Part shown: piece after piece, positions 23,896-31,703 of the stretch
How the letters are laid out: every line of letters starts with the position of its first letter
How positions within the stretch are numbered: the first letter of the stretch is position 1
Source: a bacterium
GTDB lineage: Bacteria > Armatimonadota > UBA5829
Assembly (NCBI GenBank): GCA_021373255.1
Contig: JAJFTD010000098.1
Coordinates: 1 to 41,269, forward strand
DNA: 41,269 nucleotides
Direction of reading: 5' to 3'
Made by a program: the position numbers and the translations under genes
Notes under the pieces: model-generated
Seen by the model: only the letters and a program-made list of their open reading frames with translations
Database searches by the model: none
What the model was told of the DNA's origin: nothing

Positions 23896-23924
23896 ATTTT
23901 ACCTACCCTCGCGAGAAGTGTCAA
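23896..23924 (-). promoter_or_regulatory. Strong sigma-70-type promoter for gap-pgk-tpiA
   Basis: On the minus strand, a perfect TTGACA (23919-23924), a 17-nt spacer and TAAAAT (23896-23901). An 8-bp inverted repeat, CCCTCGCG...CGCGAGGG (23906-23913 and 23936-23943), has one arm in the spacer and the other just upstream of the -35, resembling an operator; it could also be the 3' hairpin of the PEP-CTERM gene. Confidence 0.75.
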
Positions 23925-23991
23925 ACCATATTTCCCGCGAGGGCTGATCTTATCATATTTTACGCTATATCGCGCCAATCTATGCTGCTAA

Positions 23992-24549
23992 TTACCGTCT
24001 TCTCGTCTTAATTATCCTAACTGCAAATGTGGCACAACCACCTAATAGCGCAAGCAGGCTGCCCGGCTCCGGCACTGCGGCGGGAATGGAACCCACTGGG
24101 ACAGGAACTGAGCCGAACATCGTCCATGTAACCCCCGGCACGCTTTGTACATCATAGCCCCAGTTACCTACAGGAAAATCTTCCAGCACATAATTATCAT
24201 CTCTCGCAAGCGATGACGGAACACTGATACTAAACACCAGGCTGGCTCCGCTGGCAAGCCCTTCACCATCGGTGCACCAGGCTATATCCGTGGCTCCGCT
24301 TGTGTCCTGCTGCAAGCTAAACATCCATCCAGCCATGGGATCATACTCAGTCACAGCCGATTGTTCCACGGGTGCATAGATGTGTAGCCCTGTAACAAAA
24401 TCGCTGGATTCATCGGTGTTGGTGTAGGTGTAACGATAGATGGTGGTGTTTCCGTTGTATACCACATTACAAGTAGGCAATGATGCCATTGAAACAACGG
24501 AAAGAGAAAAGATCATCAAACAAACAAAAAGCACAGTCCTCGTATACAT
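23992..24549 (-). CDS. PEP-CTERM sorting-domain secreted protein
   Basis: A 185-residue exported protein with a signal peptide (YTRTVLFVCLMIFSLSVVSMA) and a classical C-terminal PEP-CTERM signal: VPEPGS, a hydrophobic helix LLALLGGCATFAV and a basic tail RIIKTRRR. Exosortase is expected to cleave at this motif. The middle is a small beta-rich domain, aromatic and low in charge (TIYRYTYTNTDESSDF, YDPMAGWMFSLQQD). PEP-CTERM proteins are associated with extracellular polysaccharide in families that have exosortase; no exosortase is in this window. The ATG has GGAGG 9 nt upstream, and a sigma-54-type promoter lies about 45 bp upstream. No EPS gene adjoins it. Confidence 0.9.
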   Translation of the reverse strand: MYTRTVLFVCLMIFSLSVVSMASLPTCNVVYNGNTTIYRYTYTNTDESSDFVTGLHIYAPVEQSAVTEYDPMAGWMFSLQQDTSGATDIAWCTDGEGLASGASLVFSISVPSSLARDDNYVLEDFPVGNWGYDVQSVPGVTWTMFGSVPVPVGSIPAAVPEPGSLLALLGGCATFAVRIIKTRRR

Positions 24550-24593
24550 GAATACCGACCTCCGTTTCGGTTCCCCAGCCGAGAACTCATGTA

Positions 24594-24609
24594 TGCAAAA
24601 ACCGTGCCA
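24594..24609 (-). promoter_or_regulatory. Consensus sigma-54 (-24/-12) promoter for the PEP-CTERM gene
   Basis: On the minus strand TGGCACG-GTTT-TTGCA matches the sigma-54 consensus TGGCACGNNNNTTGCW at every defined position, with GG and GC separated by exactly 10 nt. The predicted start near 24583 gives a leader of about 35 nt carrying GGAGG. An AT-rich region with TATAAT lies further upstream but lacks a -35 hexamer. Confidence 0.8.
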
Positions 24610-24662
24610 ATAGCAGAGACTGTGGATTATTATATTAATGTTGTGTGTTGTTATGGATGAGC

Positions 24663-25181
24663 TTAATCAAATCTTGCAATTTCGAAACGGTAGAGCTTGA
24701 TCATATCATCTTGTTTAATGAAAGCCTTGCGACGCGCGATGTCTATTTGTTGTTCAGGCGAGTCTACTCCATCCAGATCAGGCAGAAGCAAGCCCCTTCG
24801 CAATCCGCTCTCAACTATCACCCCATATCGCTTCGCATCAAGGTCTTTGATATCATAAACAGGTTCCGGCGGGCATAGGACGTCGACCTGACAAATTATA
24901 TGTTCAAGTTCCCGTACCTCTACCGGCATAAACCTGGGGTCGCGCATTGCAGCACTTATGGCGTTCTCACGAATCTCCAGCGCCAGATTATCCATAGCCG
25001 GCTCGATAGTGCCTATACATCCCCTGAGCTGGCCGTCCATCTTCAAGCACACAAACGCACCCGCGCTTGTCTCCAGCATATCCCTAGACACATATTCTGG
25101 AATGTCTATTATTTCACCATGTCTTACATAGGCATCAATCGTTGCGACCGCCAGCCTTACATGCGGGCTCATCTCGATCAT
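24663..25181 (-). CDS. amrA: AMMECR1-domain protein, AmmeMemoRadiSam system protein A
   Basis: A 172-residue AMMECR1-domain protein, component A of the AmmeMemoRadiSam system. Seen: AGAFVCLKMDGQLRGCIGTIEP, the family's most conserved block containing LRGCIG; ALEIRENAISAAMRDPRFMPVE; LEHIICQVDVLCPPEPV; and GVIVESGLRRGLLLPDLDGVD. The Cys in LRGCIG is invariant in the family. The molecular activity is not established. Its ATG overlaps the plsY stop by 4 nt, so it is translationally coupled, and it ends the miaB-mutS-mutL-der-plsY cluster. The radical SAM partner is at 8671-9747; Memo/B is not seen. Confidence 0.92.
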   Translation of the reverse strand: MIEMSPHVRLAVATIDAYVRHGEIIDIPEYVSRDMLETSAGAFVCLKMDGQLRGCIGTIEPAMDNLALEIRENAISAAMRDPRFMPVEVRELEHIICQVDVLCPPEPVYDIKDLDAKRYGVIVESGLRRGLLLPDLDGVDSPEQQIDIARRKAFIKQDDMIKLYRFEIARFD

Positions 25182-25810
25182 TCTGGTTCTTCTCCTCTTA
25201 CACTATCTCTGAGATCAACCTTCTGCCCTATCTTTGCCTCCGTACCATTTATGAGCCGTTTCATATTGGATGTGTGTTTTAGTATAATCGCAAGCGCAGC
25301 TACGCAAGCCAACGCCTGGTATGGAATGGGTACTCCCATGGATTTCCAGAATACCATTGCCAGCGCCACCCAAATTGTGGCAACTATGGATGCGAGTGAG
25401 ATATACCTGGTTACCGCCACCAAAATAGACCATATCACAAAGGCAATACCCGCAATAACTGGATTCAGGCCGATAATCACGCCCAGGCTGGTGGCAACAC
25501 CCTTTCCGCCCTTGAAGCCCAGAAACACTGAGAATGTGTGTCCGAAGATACTCATCAAGCCACACGCCACCACCAAATAAGGGTTCAAGCCGAATGCGTG
25601 AGCGATGATGACCGCCGCTAGACCTTTCACCGTATCAAAGAAAAAGACAGCGACAGCCGGGCCGGTGCCAAGAGTGCGCAGGACGTTGGATGCTCCTATG
25701 TTGCCACTTCCGAGCTTGCGGATGTCTATTCCGCGCGACAGGCCGATTATCAAGCCAAATGGTATAGCGCCAAGTAGATAACTAATAACCGGCGCAAGCC
25801 AGTGTGCCAA
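25178..25810 (-). CDS. plsY: Glycerol-3-phosphate acyltransferase PlsY
   Basis: A membrane enzyme that transfers acyl groups from acyl phosphate to glycerol 3-phosphate, the first step of phospholipid synthesis. The 210-residue protein has the family's multi-helix layout and conserved loops: YLLGAIPFGLIIG, KLGSGNIGASNVLRTLG, the second loop GHTFSVFLGFKGGKGVATSLGV, and the last helix with AIILKHTSNMKRLINGTE. The start is TTG 25810, just after the der stop, with GGAG about 10 nt upstream. It overlaps amrA by 4 nt at its 3' end. No plsX is in the window. Confidence 0.95.
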   Translation of the reverse strand: MAHWLAPVISYLLGAIPFGLIIGLSRGIDIRKLGSGNIGASNVLRTLGTGPAVAVFFFDTVKGLAAVIIAHAFGLNPYLVVACGLMSIFGHTFSVFLGFKGGKGVATSLGVIIGLNPVIAGIAFVIWSILVAVTRYISLASIVATIWVALAMVFWKSMGVPIPYQALACVAALAIILKHTSNMKRLINGTEAKIGQKVDLRDSVRGEEPE

Positions 25811-25811
25811 T

Positions 25812-27131
25812 CTATTTTCTCTCCTTCTTCGCTTTCCTCACTATGATCTTCAGCGGAGTACCCTCGTAAGAGTACTCTTTACGTATCTGATTCTCCAGAT
25901 AACGGACGTAAGAGAAGTGTGCCAGTTCAGGATCATTTACAAAGAGAATGATAGTAGGCGGCTTAACGTCGGGCATTGTAACATACTTAACCCGGAGTTC
26001 TTTGCCCTTACGAGCGTAGGGGTGTGCATCAACCGCATTCTGAATGATTCTGTTGAGTTCGCCGGTGGATATTCGCATGGCATGATTGGAAGCCGCATCT
26101 ATTGCAGTATCCACAGCGGCAACGACGCCCATACCCGTGACTGCCGATGTAAAGACGATTGGCGCATAACTCAAGAATGGTATCTGCCGCCGCACATCAT
26201 CAGCGAACTTATGCATATCCTCTTCAGAAAGCAGGTCCCACTTGTTTACAACCACTACACATGCACGACCGGCCTCGTGTGCGAATCCGGCAACGCGCTT
26301 GTCGCCATCACGCAGTCCATCGAATGCATCTATGACGATCATCGCCACATCCGCCCGTTCCATCGCACGTACAGCCCTGAGAACCGTATAGTACTCGATT
26401 GATCCTTGAATCTTTCCGGCTTTTCTTATGCCTGCAGTATCAACAAGCACGAGAGTTTGATCCCCGCGCTGGACAACTGTGTCGACGGCATCTCTAGTGG
26501 TCCCTGGAATATCTGACACAATCATCCGCTTTTCGCCGATAATCGCATTCATAAGGGACGACTTGCCGACGTTAGGCCTGCCGATAATGGCAATCTTGAT
26601 CGCATCTTCCGGGTAAGGACTTTCAGTGCCTTCCTCCGGCAGCGCTTTTACAACTCCATCCAGCAAATCAGCGACGGAACGTCCATTGAGCGCCGAGATC
26701 GGGTAGAGTTCCCCTAGCCCAAGCGCATAGAACTCTGCAGAATCCGCATCCCGCACCTGGTTATCGGCTTTATTCGCCACGATGAACACTGGCTTTGAGG
26801 AGCCACGGAGGTGGTTTGCTATATCCTCATCCGATGGAGTGACCCCTGCGACGGCGTCCACCATAAGAAGAATTACATCAGCCTCGTCCAAAGCGACCTG
26901 CGCCTGAACCGTGACCTGTGTCTTTAGCGGGTCTCGCTCATCGAGTGTGATTCCACCGGTGTCAATGACAACAAATTCCTTGCTATTCCACTCAGCTTCC
27001 GCATACATTCTATCCCGCGTGATACCGGCGGTGTCTTCGACAATAGCAATCCTGCGTCCCACTATTCGATTAAAAAGAGTCGATTTGCCCACATTTGGGC
27101 GACCGACTATCGCAACAAGCGGTTTATCCAT
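25812..27131 (-). CDS. der: GTPase Der (EngA), ribosome assembly
   Basis: A double GTPase that helps mature the 50S ribosomal subunit. The 439 residues contain two G domains: GRPNVGKSTLFNRIVG with DTAGIT, DTGGI and NKAD; then GRPNVGKSSLMNAIIG with DTAGIRKAGKI and NKWD. A C-terminal KH-like domain follows, ending ENQIRKEYSYEGTPLKIIVRKAKKERK in two stretches with a basic tail. Both G domains look intact. The ATG has GAGGGG 11 nt upstream. It sits between mutL (79 nt upstream) and plsY. Confidence 0.97.
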   Translation of the reverse strand: MDKPLVAIVGRPNVGKSTLFNRIVGRRIAIVEDTAGITRDRMYAEAEWNSKEFVVIDTGGITLDERDPLKTQVTVQAQVALDEADVILLMVDAVAGVTPSDEDIANHLRGSSKPVFIVANKADNQVRDADSAEFYALGLGELYPISALNGRSVADLLDGVVKALPEEGTESPYPEDAIKIAIIGRPNVGKSSLMNAIIGEKRMIVSDIPGTTRDAVDTVVQRGDQTLVLVDTAGIRKAGKIQGSIEYYTVLRAVRAMERADVAMIVIDAFDGLRDGDKRVAGFAHEAGRACVVVVNKWDLLSEEDMHKFADDVRRQIPFLSYAPIVFTSAVTGMGVVAAVDTAIDAASNHAMRISTGELNRIIQNAVDAHPYARKGKELRVKYVTMPDVKPPTIILFVNDPELAHFSYVRYLENQIRKEYSYEGTPLKIIVRKAKKERK

Positions 27132-27210
27132 ATCGTAATTATCCCCTCATCTACCGTAGGAGATAGTACCATAACACGGCCGGGGCGTCAATTGAGTAGG
27201 CTGTACGAGA

Positions 27211-29070
27211 TTATGCCCTTCTGAACTTACGGTCGAGTTCCCAGTTGGAGAGACTTATGATAATTGGGCGGCCGTGGGGACATGTAAATGGATTTTCACA
27301 CTTTAACAAGTCCTCTATCAAGCGGTCCATTTCCTCCATTGCTAAAGACTCGCCTGCCTTTACTGCCATTTTACACGCGGCTGTGATGAGCACCTGGTCC
27401 GGGCGAACGAGCAGGTGCTTTGCTATACTGAGATCCACAAGCTCCTGAATCATATCGCGCAGCACCGTTTCGGCATCTTTTGGTTTGACCGATGCCGGAG
27501 CGCCGCGCATTATATATGTGCTGCCGCCGAACATTTCCAGCTCAAATCCAGCTTTACGGAGATCATCGAGGCGTTGAGAGACTACGGCGCTTTCCTTTGC
27601 GCTCAGCGAGATGCTGGTCGGAACCACCAACCCCTGGATAGGCACACCTTTCTCCTCACGCGACTTACGCATCTGATCAAACAGTACTCTCTCGTGAGCA
27701 ACATGCTGATCAATGATGAGCACACCATCATCACATTGTGCAAGAATGTATAAGTTTCTGGCTTGACCTATTACTTTAACCCCACGCAATCCGACTGTTC
27801 TGATGGCATCAAAATCCGCTTCAGGGACTGGCGATTCTTCTACTGCCTCACCTGGTTTATGATCACTCTTCCAGACAAACGGATCGACGACATCTACCAA
27901 CGATTCTGCAACAGCCGCCTCACGACGTTTAGCGAGTGCTTCACGAAATGCTTCGGTATCCACTTCTGCAGGCATTGAGAAGCTGGCCTGTCTGTATGCG
28001 GGTTCGTCGGAAGTTGTTCTCTGTGCAGAGGGTGTATGAGCTTGCGTTATCGTAGGAGCTGCTGCTCCCTGCATCAATGCTTCGTTTACCGCCCTATGCA
28101 CCGCACTATGCACCTCGTGTTCACTGGAAAACTTGACTTCAGTCTTAGTCGGATGCACATTAACATCGACAAGTTCCGGCACCATATCTATGAACAGCAC
28201 AGCCACAGGGTACCGTCCCGGCTGTATGAGCCCACGATAAGCCTGGTCGATTGCATGGGTAACAGTTTTGCTCCGTATAGGGCGACCATTGACGAAGATC
28301 ACTTGATCTCGGCGGTTGATTTTTGTAAACGCGGGATTTGATATAAACCCCTCTACTTTCATCACAGGAGTCTCGAACTTCACCGGCGCAAGCTGCTTTG
28401 CAGTGTCCTTACCCATAACCTGAGTTATGCTGTTAAGCCAAATTCCAGTGCCGGGAGATGACAGCATTTCGCGTCCGTTGTGTATCAATCGGAAGTGGAT
28501 GGACGGATACGCCATCGCGAACCAGCCCAAAATCTCCGTAATATGGGACAACTCTGTTTGAGAAGTCTTCAAAAACTTTAACCGTGCAGGAGTATTGAAG
28601 AACAGCTTCCGAACGGCGATAGTGGTCCCCTGTGGAGCACCGACTGACTCGAGATTAGTAATTGTCCCAGCCTCGATTTCCAACCTAACACCATCGGTCG
28701 ATTCATTCTTGGTGACGATCTCAATAACAGACACCGAAGCGATACTAGGCAGTGCCTCACCGCGGAACCCCAATGTGCCGATATGCTCCAGATCCTCTGC
28801 GTCTCTGATCTTAGATGTAGCGTGCCTCTGCAGCGAGAGCACGGCGTCATCCCGAGTCATCCCGCAGCCATTATCGACAATCTTGATAAGGTCTTTGCCA
28901 CCCTCTTCTAACGTCACGGTAATCTGCGTGGCACCGGCATCAATAGAGTTCTCCACCAACTCTTTAACAACAGAAGCCGGGCGCTCGACTACTTCACCCG
29001 CTGCGATTCGGTTAGCGGTGTGCTCGTCCAAGAGGGATATTCGATTTGTCGACAGAACTTCTTCTGACAT
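27211..29070 (-). CDS. mutL: DNA mismatch repair protein MutL
   Basis: Couples MutS mismatch recognition to strand removal. The 619 residues show the N-terminal GHKL ATPase: IAAGEVVERPASVVKELVEN, IVDNGCGM, RHATSKI and GTLGFRGEALPSIASVS. The C-terminal dimerisation domain has DQHVAHERVLFDQM, ACKMAVKAGESL and FTCPHGRPIII. The DQHA-x2-E-x4-E nicking motif is present with Val for Ala and Asp for the last Glu, so a nicking MutL, as in bacteria lacking MutH, is likely but with a variant site. The stop of mutS is 3 nt before its ATG, so the two are coupled. Confidence 0.97.
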   Translation of the reverse strand: MSEEVLSTNRISLLDEHTANRIAAGEVVERPASVVKELVENSIDAGATQITVTLEEGGKDLIKIVDNGCGMTRDDAVLSLQRHATSKIRDAEDLEHIGTLGFRGEALPSIASVSVIEIVTKNESTDGVRLEIEAGTITNLESVGAPQGTTIAVRKLFFNTPARLKFLKTSQTELSHITEILGWFAMAYPSIHFRLIHNGREMLSSPGTGIWLNSITQVMGKDTAKQLAPVKFETPVMKVEGFISNPAFTKINRRDQVIFVNGRPIRSKTVTHAIDQAYRGLIQPGRYPVAVLFIDMVPELVDVNVHPTKTEVKFSSEHEVHSAVHRAVNEALMQGAAAPTITQAHTPSAQRTTSDEPAYRQASFSMPAEVDTEAFREALAKRREAAVAESLVDVVDPFVWKSDHKPGEAVEESPVPEADFDAIRTVGLRGVKVIGQARNLYILAQCDDGVLIIDQHVAHERVLFDQMRKSREEKGVPIQGLVVPTSISLSAKESAVVSQRLDDLRKAGFELEMFGGSTYIMRGAPASVKPKDAETVLRDMIQELVDLSIAKHLLVRPDQVLITAACKMAVKAGESLAMEEMDRLIEDLLKCENPFTCPHGRPIIISLSNWELDRKFRRA

Positions 29071-29073
29071 ACC

Positions 29074-31680
29074 TTAAGATCTTTCTAATTGCTTCTGTAT
29101 ATCGTATAACTTGTTCATCGCCTCAATAGGTGACATGGTAGCTATGTCTAACTTTTCGATCTCATCTATGACAGGATGCTTCTCGCCTTCAAATAGAGTC
29201 AGCTGCAGGGTCTCACGTTTTGCGCTCACTTTCGCGCCTTTACCGGTTGCTCGGGAACTGGTGCCGTTGGATTCCAGTTCTTTGAGAATCTCTTTCGCAC
29301 GTTCTATTGCCTCTGGTGGCAGACCCGCGAGCCTGGCGACTTCTATGCCGTAGCTTCGATCAGTTCCACCAGGCATGATCTTTCGCAACCAGACTATACG
29401 GTCTTTCTCTTCTCGCACGGCTATTCGGTAGTTTTTTACACCCTTTAGCTGCTTTTCGAGTTCGTTTAGGTGATGATAGTGCGTTGCGAAGAGGGTTTTT
29501 GCACCGAGAGCGTTGATCTGCTCAGCGACTGCCCACGCTATTGACAAGCCATCGTAGGTAGAGGTCCCCCGCCCTATTTCATCGAGCACAATTAAGCTGC
29601 GGCGTGTTGCGTTGTTGAGTATGCTTGCAGTTTCGTTCATCTCCACCATGAATGTGCTCTGGCCGCTGGCAAGCTCATCGTGCGCACCAACGCGGGTAAA
29701 TATGCGGTCTACAACTCCCACAACAGCCTCATCAGCAGGAACGAAACTGCCCATTTGAGCGAGAAGCGTGATCAGCGCGACCTGGCGTAGATAGGTAGAC
29801 TTGCCGGCCATATTCGGACCGGTGATAATTAGGAGCTGATCCGAGTCGCAGTTCACGACGGTGTCGTTGGGCACAAATCTTTCCTGAATGAAATGCTCCA
29901 CCACGGGGTGACGGCCATTTCTTATGCGAATATCATCACCGTCATCTACCAGCGGTTTTACAAAACCCTTTGCTGCCGCGATTTCAGCCAACGCCGCGAG
30001 CACGTCAACTTCCGCCACCGCTCTCGCCACTTTAACAACCTTAAGCGCTTCGTCCGCCACACTGTTTCGCACTTCGCAGAAGATTTTATATTCCAACTCG
30101 GCGGCTTTTTCATCAGCGCCGAGCACCTTTGCTTCCATCTCCTTCAGGGACGGCGTGATGAATCGCTCCGAATTTGTAGTGGTCTGTTTGCGAATGTAAT
30201 CTTCAGGCACGAGGTGAAGATTGGGCTTGGTTACCTCTAAGTAATAACCGAATACTGAGTTGTAGCCCACTTTAAGATTGCGGATGCCTGTTCTCTCACG
30301 CTCATCGGACTCGAGGGTTGCTATCCAGGCCTTACCATCACGCGATGCTAGGCGGAGCTCGTCCAGGTCCGGGTTATAGCCCTCGGCAATGATGCCGCCC
30401 TCTCGAACAAGAAGCGGCGGGTCTTGCACAATAGCCTTCTCGATCAGCTCAACCAATGGCTCCAGGAACTCTACTGCAGATGTGAGCGTCTTAAGGCGTT
30501 CGGTTTGGACATTCTGCAGAACAGCGGTAAGCTCCGGCAACTTTTTGATCGACTGCGCGAGGCCCACAAGATCCCTCGCGTTAGCGCTCTCCGCTACGAT
30601 TCGCGCCATCAACCGCTCAAGGTCCTGCACCCCACCGAGGATTTCACGCACATCGCCACGCAGCAGGGCATCGTTGTAGAACTCTTCAACAGAATCCAAC
30701 CGGCGATTGATCTGCTTCACGTCCAGCAGCGGCTGATCCAGCCACTTCCTTAGTAGCCTACCGCCCATTGCGGTACGTGACTTATCAATAATAGAAAGCA
30801 GGCTTGCCCCGCGAGTCTCTGCTGACATCGAATGGGTAAGCTCAAGATTGCGGCGAGCAGCGGCATCGAGGACCATAAAACCACTTGTGGAGTAGGTCAT
30901 CATCCCGGCGATAGACTGCAGCGCGTTGGCGTTGGTTTGCTTAAGATAATCCAGCACCATCGCCGCTGCCTCAAGACCCACGCTCATGTCTTCTGCGCCG
31001 AACCCACGCAGCGAATCTGTGTGGAAATGCTCTGTAAGCATCTCCCTGGCGCTCTTGCGGTAAATGGAGTTGTCCTGGTATTTGGTTACACTCGCTGAGG
31101 TACCGCGCCTGATAGGCTCCGAGAGGTCGGCGTCTATCTCCTTTACCAACACTTCAGCAGGCGCCAGCCGGCCTAATTCTTCCAGTAGACGGTGCGAAGC
31201 ATCCTTGCTGTTGATCTCAGTTACGGCGAATTCGCCCGTGGAGACATCCACTACTGCTACACCATATATATCAGGCTCGCTGGCGATAGCTACGAGGTAA
31301 TTATTGGCCTTTGCGTCGAGCATACCATCTTCAAGAACGGTGCCGGGAGTAACAACCCGAGTAACTCCTCGCTTGACGATTTTCTTGGTTTTCTTGGGGT
31401 CTTCAAGTTGATCGCATATAGCAACCCGATAACCCTTGGAGATCAACCTCGCGACATAGCGCTCAACGGCGTGATGCGGAAAGCCGCACATTGGGACATC
31501 TGCCGCGTAGCCCTGCGAGCGTGACGTAAGCACAATCTCCAGCTCACGAGATGCTATAGCGGCATCATCTCCGAACATCTCGTAGAAATCCCCCAGCCGG
31601 AACATCAAAATCACGTCGGGATATTGTTCTTTGATAGCCTGATACTGGGCCACCATCGGTGTTACTTTTTTAACGTCCAA
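29074..31680 (-). CDS. mutS: DNA mismatch repair protein MutS
   Basis: Recognises mismatches and small loops and recruits MutL. The 868-residue protein is full length. Seen: TPMVAQYQAIKEQYPDVILM, the mismatch-reading Phe-x-Glu region FRLGDFYEMFGDDA, the Walker A TGPNMAGKSTYLRQVALI, the Walker B and switch region VLDEIGRGTSTYDGLSIAWA, and LFATHYHHLNELE. The start is TTG 31680 with GGAG 8 nt upstream. It begins 24 nt after the miaB stop and runs into mutL, giving the common miaB-mutS-mutL order. Confidence 0.98.
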   Translation of the reverse strand: MDVKKVTPMVAQYQAIKEQYPDVILMFRLGDFYEMFGDDAAIASRELEIVLTSRSQGYAADVPMCGFPHHAVERYVARLISKGYRVAICDQLEDPKKTKKIVKRGVTRVVTPGTVLEDGMLDAKANNYLVAIASEPDIYGVAVVDVSTGEFAVTEINSKDASHRLLEELGRLAPAEVLVKEIDADLSEPIRRGTSASVTKYQDNSIYRKSAREMLTEHFHTDSLRGFGAEDMSVGLEAAAMVLDYLKQTNANALQSIAGMMTYSTSGFMVLDAAARRNLELTHSMSAETRGASLLSIIDKSRTAMGGRLLRKWLDQPLLDVKQINRRLDSVEEFYNDALLRGDVREILGGVQDLERLMARIVAESANARDLVGLAQSIKKLPELTAVLQNVQTERLKTLTSAVEFLEPLVELIEKAIVQDPPLLVREGGIIAEGYNPDLDELRLASRDGKAWIATLESDERERTGIRNLKVGYNSVFGYYLEVTKPNLHLVPEDYIRKQTTTNSERFITPSLKEMEAKVLGADEKAAELEYKIFCEVRNSVADEALKVVKVARAVAEVDVLAALAEIAAAKGFVKPLVDDGDDIRIRNGRHPVVEHFIQERFVPNDTVVNCDSDQLLIITGPNMAGKSTYLRQVALITLLAQMGSFVPADEAVVGVVDRIFTRVGAHDELASGQSTFMVEMNETASILNNATRRSLIVLDEIGRGTSTYDGLSIAWAVAEQINALGAKTLFATHYHHLNELEKQLKGVKNYRIAVREEKDRIVWLRKIMPGGTDRSYGIEVARLAGLPPEAIERAKEILKELESNGTSSRATGKGAKVSAKRETLQLTLFEGEKHPVIDEIEKLDIATMSPIEAMNKLYDIQKQLERS

Positions 31681-31703
31681 TAGTCAGTCTCCAGTGGGTA
31701 GTC

